A stretch of DNA of 64,000 nt from CAJCIY01 sp964245825 (GTDB lineage Bacteria > Actinomycetota > Actinomycetes > Mycobacteriales > CAJCIY01). The stretch covers positions 248,001 to 312,000 of the forward strand of contig CAXTNT010000002.1 of NCBI GenBank assembly GCA_964245825.1. Direction: 5' to 3'. The notes under the pieces are model-generated. The model was not told where the DNA came from. It saw only the letters and a list, made by a program, of their open reading frames with translations, and did not search any database. Shown piece by piece: positions 29,473 to 38,144 of the stretch (position 1 is its first letter; each line of letters starts with the position of its first letter). The translations under genes and the position numbers were made by a program.

Positions 29473-30314
29473 CGGCGCCGCCAGCGGAACTTCCACGCGC
29501 CCACCACGACGCCCATGATGACCCAGGCCGCGAGGACGAGTGCGGTCCGCCCGTGTTCCCAGCTGCCGGCGACCTCCGCGGCGGCCGCGTGCGGCGGCAG
29601 CAGGGACGAGCGAAGGCCCTGGGTCATCCACTTGAGCGGGAAGACTGCTGCGACGTGCTGCATCCAGGCGGGCAGCTGGGCGTAGTCGAAGAACACGCCG
29701 CTGAAGAACTGCAGCACCAAGGCGATCGGAGCGATGACGACGCTGGCGGACTTGCCGTTCCGGGGCAGCGCCGAGGCCGCGATGCCGATCGCCGTCCCGG
29801 CCGCGGCGCCCAGCGCCCCGACCCAGGCGAAGGTCAGCCAGTGCGTCACGTCGACGGGGAGCGGCACCGAGAACAGCACTCGGGCGACCGCCAGCAGCAG
29901 CACCAGCTGGCCGGCGGTGGTGAGCGCGACCTGGCCGAGCTTGCCGGCGAAGTACGCCCACGGGGGCATGGTCGTGGCCTGCAGGCGCGCCAGCGTCCCG
30001 TCGTCCCGCTCGACCGCGATGGCGATGGCCACCGCCTGGAAGCTGGTGAGCATGATCCCGGTGGCGGCGATGCCGGCGAGAAAGTAGCGGGTGTAGGGGA
30101 CCCCTCCGTCATCGATGTCCTGACCGTGGAACACCGACCCGAAGATCACCATCATGATCGACGGGTAGAGGAACGAGAAGAAGACCTGCTGCGGCTCGCG
30201 CAGGAACAGCGTGGTCTCCAGCCTGATCCGGGCCAGGGCGATCGAGCGCCCCGAGGGCAGTGGTGGGCGGTCCGCCCGGGTGGACGCCGCGGGCGTGTGG
30301 GTGTCGGTGGTCAT
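29469..30314 (-). CDS. ABC-2 type transporter permease
   Basis: The 281-residue integral membrane protein has six predicted hydrophobic segments, including YFLAGIAATGIMLTSFQAVA, GQLVLLLAVARVLF and VVIAPIALVLQFFSGVFF. The cytoplasmic N-terminus is Pro/Arg-rich. The FSGVFFDYAQLPAWMQHVA stretch is typical of drug and antibiotic exporter permeases (DrrB/YadH-like). It is coupled by overlaps to the ATPase upstream and the kinase downstream. The exported substrate cannot be read from the sequence. Confidence 0.92.
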   Translation of the reverse strand: MTTDTHTPAASTRADRPPLPSGRSIALARIRLETTLFLREPQQVFFSFLYPSIMMVIFGSVFHGQDIDDGGVPYTRYFLAGIAATGIMLTSFQAVAIAIAVERDDGTLARLQATTMPPWAYFAGKLGQVALTTAGQLVLLLAVARVLFSVPLPVDVTHWLTFAWVGALGAAAGTAIGIAASALPRNGKSASVVIAPIALVLQFFSGVFFDYAQLPAWMQHVAAVFPLKWMTQGLRSSLLPPHAAAAEVAGSWEHGRTALVLAAWVIMGVVVGAWKFRWRRR

Positions 30315-31168
30315 GCGCCGGCTCCTCGGTCGAGCAGGGTCAGGTAGACGTCCTCGAGCGAGGGCCGCGCGACGGTGAGCTCCGCCAGCTCGCCGGAAGT
30401 CCCGGCCAGCGCTTCCCGCAGCACGGCCGTGGGGGTGGCGGTGGCCACCCGGTGGCGTCGGCCGCCCGCCTCCCACGACACGACCGCCTCGAGCGACAAC
30501 CGGCCACCGAGGTCCTCCGGCGCGGCGACCTCGACCACCCTCCCGGCCGCGAGCACGCCGACGCGGTCGGCCAGGTGGGCCGCCTCGTCGAGGTAGTGGG
30601 TGGTCAGCAGGACGGTCGTGCCGTCGTCGCGGAGGCTCTCGATGAGCGACCAGAACTGCCGCCGGGCGGCCGGGTCGAAGCCGGTCGTCGGCTCGTCCAA
30701 GAACAGCAGCTCCGGCCTGCCCTGGACGCCGAGCGCGACGTCGAGGCGGCGGCGCTGGCCACCCGACAGCGTCGGCACCCGCTGGGCCGCCTGCTCGGTC
30801 AGGCCCACGGCGGCGAGCAGATCGTCGGCCGGCCGCGGGTCGCCGTGGTAGCGCGCGAAGTGCGCCAGCATCTCGCGGACGGTCAGCGCCAGGGCGCCGT
30901 GGTCGGACTGAGCCACGACGCCGACGCGGGCCCGCCAGGCGCGATCCGCGTGCGCCGGGTCGGTGCCGAGCACCTCGACCGAACCGCCGTCGCGGCCGCG
31001 CAGGCCGGCGAGGATGTCGACGGTGGTGGTCTTGCCGGCCCCGTTCGGCCCGAGCAGCGCGAAGCACTCCCCCGTGCGTACCTCGAGGGAGACCTCGTCC
31101 ACGACGCGCTTCCCGCCGTAGGAGCGGACCAGGCCGCGCACGGTGATCGCCGATTCGTCGGTACGCAT
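30311..31168 (-). CDS. ABC transporter ATP-binding protein (drug-exporter type)
   Basis: The 285-residue ATPase has Walker A GPNGAGKTTT, a Q-loop (VVAQSD), signature LSGGQRRRLDVALG, Walker B ELLFLDEPTTGFDP, and the H-loop in LLTTHYLDEAAHLADR. The C-terminal tail (SLEDVYLTLL) is the one usual in DrrA/CcmA-like exporters. The ATG at 31168 gives MRTDESAITVRGL; an upstream start at 31231 is unlikely. First gene of the exporter/two-component unit. Confidence 0.93.
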   Translation of the reverse strand: MRTDESAITVRGLVRSYGGKRVVDEVSLEVRTGECFALLGPNGAGKTTTVDILAGLRGRDGGSVEVLGTDPAHADRAWRARVGVVAQSDHGALALTVREMLAHFARYHGDPRPADDLLAAVGLTEQAAQRVPTLSGGQRRRLDVALGVQGRPELLFLDEPTTGFDPAARRQFWSLIESLRDDGTTVLLTTHYLDEAAHLADRVGVLAAGRVVEVAAPEDLGGRLSLEAVVSWEAGGRRHRVATATPTAVLREALAGTSGELAELTVARPSLEDVYLTLLDRGAGA

Positions 31169-31223
31169 GAGGCGAGCGTGCCCCTTTGCCAGCCGCCGCG
31201 GCACCACCGGCGGGTGGTCACCG

Positions 31224-31245
31224 CCGTCCACCGACCGGTGGACGG
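31224..31245. terminator. Hairpin, likely terminator of the reductase gene
   Basis: A perfect 9-bp stem (31224-31232 with 31237-31245) with loop GACC lies between the 3' end of the reductase gene (31256) and the start of the ABC ATPase (31168). There is no T-tract, as is common in high-GC genomes. Confidence 0.55.
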
Positions 31246-31255
31246 GCCGGCGGCC

Positions 31256-32473
31256 TCAGGCGGTCGCGACGGTGTACGTGTGGCCCGCCGCGCGCAGGCG
31301 GTCGACCAGCCGGTCTCCCATCGCGGTGGCGGGCGTGAGCGACCCGGCGCGGTCGGGCAGCTCGTCGAACGCCAGGCACAGCGCACTCTCGCCCAACATC
31401 ACCGCGGTCGCGGCGTAGCCGGGGTCGCCCTGGCCGGAGACCCTTGCGATGTAACGGGTCTTGGACGTCGTCAGCGCGTCCACCTCGTGTCGGAACCACC
31501 CGCGCTGGCGGGCCTGCTCGCTCGGCCCGGCTCCCGGCTTCGGCAGCACCCGGTCGAGCAACCCCCGCGCCGGCGGGAAGGAGAACGCGGCCAGGCCCGC
31601 CGCCAGACCCGCGGTCAGCCCCACCGCCATCGCCGGGGCCAGCGGGCCGCCGCCGAAGCCCATCGCCTCGCCGTACCGCAGGGACCGGCCGTAGGCCCAG
31701 TCCTGCAGGGCGTTGCTGCGTCGCACGACCCGGGTGTTGTAGCTGGCCATCACGAAGGGCGCGGTCCACTCGCGGCCGATCCCCCGCCTCCCCGGTGGCA
31801 GTGCGTCGGGGGGCTGCGGCACGTCGGGCTCGCCGGCGAGGTCGGGGGACAGCGAGTACGGACCGGCGACGACCCGCCGCAGGGCCGGATCGGCGTCGGT
31901 GGCCTCCAGCTGGGCGCGGAGGGAGTCGATCGTGCCGCCGCTCAGACCGCCCTTCAGCGTGGCGACCAGGGTGACGTCGGTGAGCTCGCCCGCACCGTCC
32001 GCGACCGCCTGTTCGTGCAGCAGCAGCACCGCCAGGTCGGAGGGCACCGAGTCGTACCCGCAGGAGTGCACGATCTTCGCGCCGCTCGCGGTCGCGATGT
32101 CGTGCCAGCGCTCCATCACCGCGCGGACGAACAGGACCTCGCCGGTCAGGTCGGCGTAGTGCGTCCCCGCCCGGGCGCACGCCTCGACCACCGGCAGCCC
32201 GTAGCGCTGGTACGGGCCGACCGTCGTCGCGACGGCGGTGGCGGAGGCGGCCAGCGCCGCCAGGCTGTCGGCATCGCCGCTGTCGGCGACCACCAGCGGC
32301 CAGTCGCGGGCCGCGGCGGGCAGCGCCGCGCGGGCGGCCGTCAGCTTCTGCTCGGACCGGCCGGCCAGCCCGATCCGCGTCCCGGCGGGTGCGTGCTCGG
32401 CCAGGTACGCGGCGGTCAGCGCTCCGACATACCCGGTCGCCCCGAACACGATGACGTCGAAGTCGCGGCTCAT
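31256..32473 (-). CDS. Saccharopine-dehydrogenase-like oxidoreductase (trans-acting enoyl reductase type)
   Basis: The 405-residue protein begins with a Rossmann nucleotide-binding motif (VIVFGATGYVGALTAAYLAE), followed by VATTVGPYQRYGLPVVEACA, GTHYADLTGE and HSCGYDSVPSDLAV, all typical of the saccharopine dehydrogenase-like family. In mycobacteria its relatives include a trans-acting enoyl reductase for lipid synthesis and uncharacterised membrane-associated reductases. A hydrophobic stretch (LAPAMAVGLTAGLAAGLAAF) is consistent with membrane association. The divergent neighbour is a wax ester synthase/DGAT, which fits a role in lipid metabolism. The ATG at 32473 is leaderless (TAACCT 6 nt upstream). 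Confidence 0.87.
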   Translation of the reverse strand: MSRDFDVIVFGATGYVGALTAAYLAEHAPAGTRIGLAGRSEQKLTAARAALPAAARDWPLVVADSGDADSLAALAASATAVATTVGPYQRYGLPVVEACARAGTHYADLTGEVLFVRAVMERWHDIATASGAKIVHSCGYDSVPSDLAVLLLHEQAVADGAGELTDVTLVATLKGGLSGGTIDSLRAQLEATDADPALRRVVAGPYSLSPDLAGEPDVPQPPDALPPGRRGIGREWTAPFVMASYNTRVVRRSNALQDWAYGRSLRYGEAMGFGGGPLAPAMAVGLTAGLAAGLAAFSFPPARGLLDRVLPKPGAGPSEQARQRGWFRHEVDALTTSKTRYIARVSGQGDPGYAATAVMLGESALCLAFDELPDRAGSLTPATAMGDRLVDRLRAAGHTYTVATA

Positions 32474-32479
32474 CGGCCG

Positions 32480-32485
32480 AGGTTA
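32480..32485 (-). promoter_or_regulatory. -10 box (TAACCT), leaderless promoter of the reductase
   Basis: TAACCT on the minus strand is followed by CGGCCG and then the ATG at 32473. Confidence 0.55.
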
Positions 32486-32527
32486 CCGGGACTTCACCCG
32501 CGCCGGCGATCGGTCAGGATGCGCCGC

Positions 32528-34054
32528 ATGCTCTCGCTGCCGCGGCTCGCGCGCCCGATGTCGATGACCGACTCGATGTTCCTGCTGGCCGAGAGTCGTC
32601 GCGCACCGATGCACACCGGGCTGCTGCAGCTCTTCGAGCCCGGGCCCGACGGACCGCCGGACCTGGCCGCGCTGTACGCGCGACTGCTCGAGGCCACCGA
32701 CATCGCCCCGGTGTTCCGCAAGCGGCCCGTCCGCACGGTCGGGTCGCTGGGGCAGTGGGCCTGGGAGTACGACCCCGAGGTCGAGCTCGAGCACCACGTC
32801 CGCCGGTCGGCGCTGCCCGCGCCGGGCCGCCCGCGTGAGCTGCTGGAGCTGACCGGACGGCTGCACGCGAGCCTGCTCGACCAGCGGCGCCCGCTCTGGG
32901 AGGCCCATCTGGTCGAAGGGCTGTCGGAGCGCCGGTGGGCGGTCTACACCAAGGTGCACCACGCGGTGATGGACGGTGTCTCGGGCCTCCGGCTGCTCAC
33001 CCGCAGCCTCACCACCGACCCGGACGAACGGGACCTGCCCGCGCCGTGGGAGCGACGGGTGGGCTTCCGGCCCACCGTCGCCGCGGGCCTGGACCGCCCG
33101 GGCCACCACGACGGGGCGACCGACGACCACGGCCGGCTGGCCACCCTGGCGGGCCGGCTGCCCGGTGTGGTGGGCACCGTGGCCGAGGCGGCGACCGCCA
33201 CCGCCGGCGACCTCGCGGGCGACGCGGTGGGCCGGGCGGTCGACCTGCTCGGCGGCGCCGCGGGGGGCGCGGCGGAGGCGGCGGGCATCGTGCCGGCCTT
33301 CGTCCGTGCCCTGCGCCGGGGCATCACCGAGCAGGCCGCGGCGCTGCCGTACACCGCGCCGCGCACGATCCTCAATGTCGAGATCTCCTCCAGCCGGCGG
33401 TTCGCCGCCGACGCGTGGGAGCTCGCCCGGCTCCAGGCCGTGGCGCGGTCCTTCGGCGGCACGATCAACGACGTCGTGCTGGCGATGTGCTCCGGGGCGT
33501 TGCGGTCGTGGCTGACCGACCTGGACGCATTGCCGGCCGATTCCCTGCTGGCGATGGTGCCGATGTCGCTGCGCGAGCCCGACGACCCCAGCGGGGCGGG
33601 CAATGCCGTCGGCGCGATCATCACCAGCCTCGGCACCGACCAGGCCGACGCCGGCGCGCGACTCGAGCGCGTGCACGACTCGATCCTGGCGGCGAAGGCC
33701 TCGTTCGCGGGGCTCTCCCAGACCCAAGCGCTGGCACTGTCGATGCCGGGGATGCTGCCGTTCGCCCTGGACCGGGTCGTGCCGGGGGCCTCCTCGCTGC
33801 GGCCACCGTTCAACCTCGTCATCAGCAACGTGCCCGGCCCCCGGCGGCAGCTCTACTACGAAGGCTCCGCGCTGCGGGGCTGCTACCCGCTGTCGATCCC
33901 GCTCGACGGCCAGGCGATGAACATCACCGTGGTCAGCAACGCCGACCAGCTGGGCTTCGGCATCGTCGGCTGCCGGAAGAACGCGCCGCACCTGCAGCGG
34001 CTCCTCGCCGGTCTGGAGACCGAGCTGGTCGAGCTGGAGAAGACCTTCGGCTGA
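32528..34054 (+). CDS. Wax ester synthase / diacylglycerol acyltransferase (WS/DGAT)
   Basis: The 508-residue acyltransferase carries the catalytic HHxxxDG motif in YTKVHHAVMDGVSGLRLL and the family start MTDSMFLLAESRRAPMHTG. C-terminal signatures include NDVVLAMCSGALRSWL and FNLVISNVPGPRRQLYYEG. It would esterify acyl-CoA onto diacylglycerol or fatty alcohols to make storage triacylglycerol or wax ester. I take the ATG at 32528, which has an AGGA site 8 nt upstream; an ATG at 32519 is possible. A much longer open frame upstream is antisense to the reductase and ABC genes and is not coding. The acyl-CoA dehydrogenase gene follows 35 bp downstream. Confidence 0.93.
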   Translation: MLSLPRLARPMSMTDSMFLLAESRRAPMHTGLLQLFEPGPDGPPDLAALYARLLEATDIAPVFRKRPVRTVGSLGQWAWEYDPEVELEHHVRRSALPAPGRPRELLELTGRLHASLLDQRRPLWEAHLVEGLSERRWAVYTKVHHAVMDGVSGLRLLTRSLTTDPDERDLPAPWERRVGFRPTVAAGLDRPGHHDGATDDHGRLATLAGRLPGVVGTVAEAATATAGDLAGDAVGRAVDLLGGAAGGAAEAAGIVPAFVRALRRGITEQAAALPYTAPRTILNVEISSSRRFAADAWELARLQAVARSFGGTINDVVLAMCSGALRSWLTDLDALPADSLLAMVPMSLREPDDPSGAGNAVGAIITSLGTDQADAGARLERVHDSILAAKASFAGLSQTQALALSMPGMLPFALDRVVPGASSLRPPFNLVISNVPGPRRQLYYEGSALRGCYPLSIPLDGQAMNITVVSNADQLGFGIVGCRKNAPHLQRLLAGLETELVELEKTFG

Positions 34055-34089
34055 CGGTCGTACGCTGAGAATCGAACCCGGAGGACACC

Positions 34090-35247
34090 ATGCGCCGCAC
34101 CCTGTACGAGCCCGAGCACGAGGACTTCCGGGGCGCCGTACGCACCTTCGTGGAGAAGGAGATCTCGCCGCATGCAGAGGAGTGGGAGCGCGCCGGCATC
34201 GTGCCGCGGGAGGTGTTCGCGAAGGCCGGCGCGGCGGGCTTCCTCGGTACCGCGGTCCCCGAGTCCTACGGCGGCGGCGGTGTGGTCGACTTCCGCTTCA
34301 ACGTGGTGCTCTCCGAGGAGCTGGCCCGCGCGGGCGCGGCGGCGGCCGGTCTCGGGCTGACCCTGCACACCGACATCTGCATGCCGTACTTCCTGCACCT
34401 GACCACCGAAGCCCAGCGCCGCCGCTGGCTGCCGGCCATCGCCCGCGGGGAGGCGATCACGGCGGTCGCCATGACCGAGCCGGCGATGGGCTCGGACCTC
34501 GCATCCATGCGTACCACCGCGATCCGCAGCCAGGACGGCAGCCACTACCTGGTGAACGGGTCGAAGACCTTCATCACGAACGGCATCAACGCCGACCTCG
34601 TGATCACCGCGGTCAAGACCGACCCGGCCGAGCGGCACCGCGGCATGTCGCTGCTGGTGCTCGAGCGCGGGATGCCGGGATTCGAGCGCGGCCGCAACCT
34701 GGACAAGATGGGGCAGCACGCGCAGGACACCGCCGAGCTGTTCTTCACCGACGTGCGGGTGCCGGCCGAGAACCTGCTGGGCGCGGAGGGTCAGGGCTTC
34801 CGCCAGCTCACTGGGAACCTGCCGCAGGAGCGACTGTCGATCGCCGTCTACGGCGTCGCCGCGGCCCGCGCGGCCATGGACTGGACCGTCGAGTACGTGA
34901 CCACGCGCACCGCGTTCGGCCAACCGGTCGGGGCTTTCCAGAACTCGAAGTTCCGGTTGGCGGAGCTGGCGACCGAGGTCGACGTCGCGCAGGCCTACCT
35001 CGACGCTTGCGTCCGCGCCCTGAACGCGGGCGAGCTCACCGTCGCCGACGCGGCGAAGGCGAAGTGGTGGTGCACCGAGCTGCAGGGGCGGGCCGTCGAC
35101 CTCGGCGTGCAACTGCACGGCGGCTACGGCTACATGGCCGAGTACCCGATCGCGCGGGCGTGGGCCGACGCCCGGATCACCCGCATCTACGGCGGGACGA
35201 CCGAGATCATGAAGGAGGTCGTCGGCCGCGACCTGCTGGGTCTCTGA
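34090..35247 (+). CDS. Acyl-CoA dehydrogenase
   Basis: The 385-residue FAD enzyme shows VAMTEPAMGSDLASMRTTA, YLVNGSKTFITNGINAD, QERLSIAVYGVAAARAAMDW and QLHGGYGYMAEYPIARAWAD, all standard for the family. A GGAGG ribosome site precedes the ATG. It follows the WS/DGAT gene closely on the same strand and may be co-transcribed with it, suggesting fatty acid turnover. The chain-length preference cannot be told. Confidence 0.92.
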   Translation: MRRTLYEPEHEDFRGAVRTFVEKEISPHAEEWERAGIVPREVFAKAGAAGFLGTAVPESYGGGGVVDFRFNVVLSEELARAGAAAAGLGLTLHTDICMPYFLHLTTEAQRRRWLPAIARGEAITAVAMTEPAMGSDLASMRTTAIRSQDGSHYLVNGSKTFITNGINADLVITAVKTDPAERHRGMSLLVLERGMPGFERGRNLDKMGQHAQDTAELFFTDVRVPAENLLGAEGQGFRQLTGNLPQERLSIAVYGVAAARAAMDWTVEYVTTRTAFGQPVGAFQNSKFRLAELATEVDVAQAYLDACVRALNAGELTVADAAKAKWWCTELQGRAVDLGVQLHGGYGYMAEYPIARAWADARITRIYGGTTEIMKEVVGRDLLGL

Positions 35248-35371
35248 TCCGTCCGGGGACCGGTGGGTGGCGGAACTCACGCCGACCCGGGCTGGCCCTC
35301 GGCGGCGAACAGGGTCACCCTGAGCTGAGCCCCGGCAGCGTCGCCATCCGTACCGGCCCCTGGAGGTCGCT

Positions 35372-35623
35372 GTGCTGACGCGTCTGATCGCCACCCTCGC
35401 CGGCGCCGTACGCCGTGAGCGGATCACCGCCACCTTCCTCGTCACCTCGCCCGGCCACACCCGGGTGCGCGCCGACCTCTACGCGGCGGGCGTGAACTTC
35501 GCCGACGACCGGGTCGCGACCTTCGACTGGTCCTTCCGCGTCCGCGCCAGCCGGCGGGCGTGGGAGCGGTTCTCCACCCACTGCCGGGAGCAGTTGCACC
35601 AGCTCGAGGTCGCTCCCGCCTGA
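35372..35623 (+). CDS. Small protein of unknown function
   Basis: The 83-residue protein has no signal peptide, membrane segment or cysteine cluster (a single Cys near the end). It has an N-terminal helix with LTRLIATLAGAVRRERI, a central predicted beta region and a C-terminal helix (ERFSTHCREQLHQLE). The GTG start has a TGGAGG ribosome site. It stands alone between the acyl-CoA dehydrogenase and zwf. I recognise no family. Confidence 0.65.
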   Translation: MLTRLIATLAGAVRRERITATFLVTSPGHTRVRADLYAAGVNFADDRVATFDWSFRVRASRRAWERFSTHCREQLHQLEVAPA

Positions 35624-35643
35624 GCCTGCCGCCTGAGCCCGAA

Positions 35644-35663
35644 GCCTGAGGCCCCGCTCAGGC
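35644..35663. terminator. Bidirectional terminator-like hairpin
   Basis: GCCTGAG (35644-35650) pairs with CTCAGGC (35657-35663) around a 6-nt GC-rich loop, between two convergent genes. It overlaps the zwf stop codon. Confidence 0.55.
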
Positions 35664-37067
35664 GTCGCGGGACAGGAGCCAGCCGCCGGGCGCGGCGAGT
35701 GAGTCCGCGGCCGGCGGCCCCCACGAGCCCGGCTCGTAACTCTGCACCGCCGGGCGGTCGGCGAGCACCGGCTCCACTGCCGCCCACGCGGTGGCCAGCC
35801 CCTCGGTCGTCGTGAACAGCGAGCGGTCGCCGGCCATCACGTCGAGCAGCAGCGCCCCGTACGCCGGCAGCGGGTGATGCCCGCCGATGTCGGCGAGCGA
35901 CAGCACCGCCTCGCCCCGGGCGAGCGTCAGCTCCGGTCCTGGCGTCTTGACCACGAGATCCACGTCGATCCCGCCGCCGCCCTGGAGCGACAGGGTGAGC
36001 ACGTTGCCCTGCGGCGGGATGTGGGTGAGTGGGCCCTCCGGCGGCCGGAGCACCAGCGACACCCGCTGCTCGCTCACCGCCAGCCGCTTGCCGGTACGCA
36101 GCAGGAAGGGCACGCCGTGCCACCGCTCGGTGTCCACCCACAGCCGCGCGGCGACGAACGTGTCCGTGTCCGAGTCGTCGGCCACCCCCTTCTGCGACTG
36201 GTAGCCGGTGAACTGGCCGAGGACGACCTCCGCAGGGGACAGCGGCCGGAACGCCGCGATCACCCCCGCGCGGGCCGCTTGCAGGTCGGCGGCCCGCATC
36301 GATGCCGGCGGCTCCATCGCCACCTCCGCCACCACCTGGAACAGGTGCGTCACGAGCATGTCCAGCAGGGCGCCGGTCGCGTCGTAGAACTCGATCCGGT
36401 CGGCTACGTCGAGGGTCTCCGGCACGTCGATCTGCACCGCCTCGATGTGCTCGCGGTCCCAGACCGAGCCGAGCAACGTGTTGGCAAAGCGCAGCACGTG
36501 CAGGTTCTGGGTCGCCTCCTTGCCCAGGAAGTGGTCGATCCGGAAGACCTGCTCCTCGTCGAAGACCTCGTGCACCGCGGCGTCGAGCTCGCGGAAGCCC
36601 TGTGGCGACGTGCCGTACGGCTTCTCGTAGACGACCCGGGCCCCGGCGTCGAGGCCGTGCGCACCCATGGCCGCGGTGAAGCCGGCGAAGGAGACGGGCG
36701 GCGTCGCCACGTACAGCAGCACCTGCGGGTCGGCCAGCTCGCCGCGTACCTGGTCCAGGACCTCGAGCAGGGTGCCCGGGTCGTCGGCGGTGAAGCCGCC
36801 GCCCGCGAACAGGAGCCGGTCGGCGAAGGCGTCCCAGCCGGCCTCGTCGACGGCCACGTCCGCGTCGTCGAGCACGTCGCGGACGTGCGCGCGGAAGGCC
36901 TCGTGGCTGAGCTCACCGCGCCCGTTGCCGACCAGCCGCCAGTCCGCGGGCAGCAGCTGCTGTCGCTGCAGGTCGTAGAAGGCCGGCAGCACGAGCTGTC
37001 TGGCGAGGTCGCCGGTGGCACCGAACAGCACGAAGACGGTCGCGGGCAGGTCGGTCGGCGAGGGCAC
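35658..37067 (-). CDS. zwf: Glucose-6-phosphate dehydrogenase
   Basis: The 469-residue enzyme oxidises glucose 6-phosphate to 6-phosphogluconolactone with NADP+. The N-terminal nucleotide site is FVLFGATGDLARQLVLPAFY, the substrate/active-site motif is FRIDHFLGKEATQNL (the conserved RIDHYLGKE with Phe for Tyr), and the canonical EKPYG follows VVYEKPYGTS. Length is typical. The gene is monocistronic, its GTG start diverging from the VOC gene with about 100 bp between. It lacks the usual tal/tkt/opcA companions, so it may be a second copy (inference). Confidence 0.93.
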   Translation of the reverse strand: MPSPTDLPATVFVLFGATGDLARQLVLPAFYDLQRQQLLPADWRLVGNGRGELSHEAFRAHVRDVLDDADVAVDEAGWDAFADRLLFAGGGFTADDPGTLLEVLDQVRGELADPQVLLYVATPPVSFAGFTAAMGAHGLDAGARVVYEKPYGTSPQGFRELDAAVHEVFDEEQVFRIDHFLGKEATQNLHVLRFANTLLGSVWDREHIEAVQIDVPETLDVADRIEFYDATGALLDMLVTHLFQVVAEVAMEPPASMRAADLQAARAGVIAAFRPLSPAEVVLGQFTGYQSQKGVADDSDTDTFVAARLWVDTERWHGVPFLLRTGKRLAVSEQRVSLVLRPPEGPLTHIPPQGNVLTLSLQGGGGIDVDLVVKTPGPELTLARGEAVLSLADIGGHHPLPAYGALLLDVMAGDRSLFTTTEGLATAWAAVEPVLADRPAVQSYEPGSWGPPAADSLAAPGGWLLSRDA

Positions 37068-37105
37068 GGCGTGGCCCTACCCCGCGCGGCGGTTGCCTGA
37101 CCGGG

Positions 37106-37134
37106 TTGCGGCCCTCGATCGCGGGAGGTACCGT
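37106..37134 (+). promoter_or_regulatory. Promoter TTGCGG-17-TACCGT of the VOC gene
   Basis: TTGCGG at 37106-37111 and TACCGT at 37129-37134 are separated by 17 bp, a good vegetative (sigma-A type) promoter. Transcription would start around 37141, just before the palindrome at 37144. Confidence 0.6.
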
Positions 37135-37143
37135 GGCAAACAA

Positions 37144-37157
37144 GTTGAGTGTTCAAC
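37144..37157. promoter_or_regulatory. Palindromic operator candidate GTTGA-GTGT-TCAAC
   Basis: Five-base arms around a 4-nt centre sit at about +4 to +17 of the predicted VOC transcript. The position suits a repressor site of MarR or similar type; no such regulator is encoded nearby. Confidence 0.4.
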
Positions 37158-37170
37158 CAGAGGAGACGAC

Positions 37171-37683
37171 ATGGGCGTACGCCGGCTGAACCACGCGGTG
37201 CTGTACGTGCGCGACGTCGCCCGCAGCGTCGCCTTCTACCGTGACGTGCTGGGCTTCCGGGCGGTGGTCGAGCTGCCCGGCGCCGCGTTCCTGCAGGCGG
37301 CGGACTCCACCAACGACCACGACCTCGGGCTGTTCGAGATCGGGGCCGCCGCCGAGTCCTCGGGTGCCGGCCGCGGCCGCGTCGGCCTCTACCACCTCGC
37401 CTGGGAGGTCGACACCCTGCAGGCGCTCGCGGAGACCGCCGAACGGCTCGAGGCGGCGGGTGCGTTGGTCGGCGCCAGCGACCACGCGGCGACCAAGTCG
37501 CTGTACGCCCACGACCCCGACGGCCTCGAGTTCGAGGTGTGCTGGGTGCTCCCCGCCGAGCACGTCACCGACGCCGTCCGCGCGGCCGCGGTCGGCCGGC
37601 CGCTGCCGCTCGACCTCCGCCGGGAGATCGCCACGTTCGGCGCACTGACGCCGGGCGGCATCGGCGTGTCCGTCCCGGCCTGA
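37171..37683 (+). CDS. VOC-family (glyoxalase/dioxygenase-like) protein
   Basis: The 170-residue protein has the paired beta-alpha-beta modules of the vicinal-oxygen-chelate fold: RRLNHAVLYVRDVARSVAFY with metal-ligand His, YHLAWEVDTL with a second His, and YAHDPDGLEFEVCWVLP with the C-terminal Glu. These three ligands suggest an active metal site. Substrate is unknown; ring-cleavage or glyoxalase chemistry is possible. An AGAGGAG ribosome site precedes the ATG. Its last codons run into a 39-bp tandem duplication. Confidence 0.88.
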   Translation: MGVRRLNHAVLYVRDVARSVAFYRDVLGFRAVVELPGAAFLQAADSTNDHDLGLFEIGAAAESSGAGRGRVGLYHLAWEVDTLQALAETAERLEAAGALVGASDHAATKSLYAHDPDGLEFEVCWVLPAEHVTDAVRAAAVGRPLPLDLRREIATFGALTPGGIGVSVPA

Positions 37684-37754
37684 CCTGCGCCCGCCACGAC
37701 GGTTACCGTCGTCCCGGCCTGACCTGCGCCCGCCACGACGGTTACCGTCGTCCC
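37671..37754. repeat. 39-bp tandem duplication across a gene junction
   Basis: Two perfect 39-bp copies (37671-37709 and 37710-37748) and the first 6 nt of a third abut the ATG at 37755. Each copy contains the palindrome ACGACGG-TTA-CCGTCGT and a TACCGT box, so the promoter/operator of the next gene is duplicated. The first copy includes the end of the VOC gene. Confidence 0.9.
37743..37748 (+). promoter_or_regulatory. -10 box (TACCGT), leaderless promoter
   Basis: TACCGT is followed by CGTCCC and the ATG at 37755. An identical box 39 bp upstream comes from the tandem duplication. Confidence 0.5.
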
Positions 37755-38144
37755 ATGCTCCGGCTCGCGCGCAGCCCCCGCTGGGTCGGCGCCCTCGCGG
37801 TGGCGGTGCTCGCGTCCGTCGTCTGCGCGCTGCTCGGCCGGTGGCAGTGGGACCGCAGCCAGTCCGCCGGCGGCGACCTGCAGAACCTCGCGTACGCCTT
37901 CAACTGGTGGCTGTTCTCCGCGCTCTGCCTCGGGGTCTGGGGCAAGGCGCTGCGCGAGGAGACCAGCAGGCTTGCCGACCCGGACGCGGAGCCGGTCGGG
38001 GTCGCGGGGGTCGCGGGTCGGCAGCGTCCGCCCGCCGTGGTCACGGCCGCCGCGATGGGCCACGAGGTCGACCCCGAGGTCGCGGAGTGGAACGACTGGC
38101 TGGCGGAGCTCGCCAGTCGGCCCGCCCGCCGGGCGCATCCGTGA
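37755..38144 (+). CDS. Small membrane protein of unknown function
   Basis: The 129-residue protein has two hydrophobic segments: WVGALAVAVLASVVCALLG followed by RWQWDRSQS, and AYAFNWWLFSALCLGVWGKA. The C-terminal half is a charged cytoplasmic tail. The first segment plus GRWQWDR resembles the start of SURF1-like proteins, but the rest of that family is absent. It is followed by a DUF3817 gene across a duplicated junction. The function is unknown; the pair probably forms a small membrane unit. Confidence 0.75.
   Translation: MLRLARSPRWVGALAVAVLASVVCALLGRWQWDRSQSAGGDLQNLAYAFNWWLFSALCLGVWGKALREETSRLADPDAEPVGVAGVAGRQRPPAVVTAAAMGHEVDPEVAEWNDWLAELASRPARRAHP

Noticed and set aside
30260..32527. Long open frame leading into the WS/DGAT gene
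   Set aside because: It is antisense to the ABC ATPase and reductase genes and has low-complexity composition.
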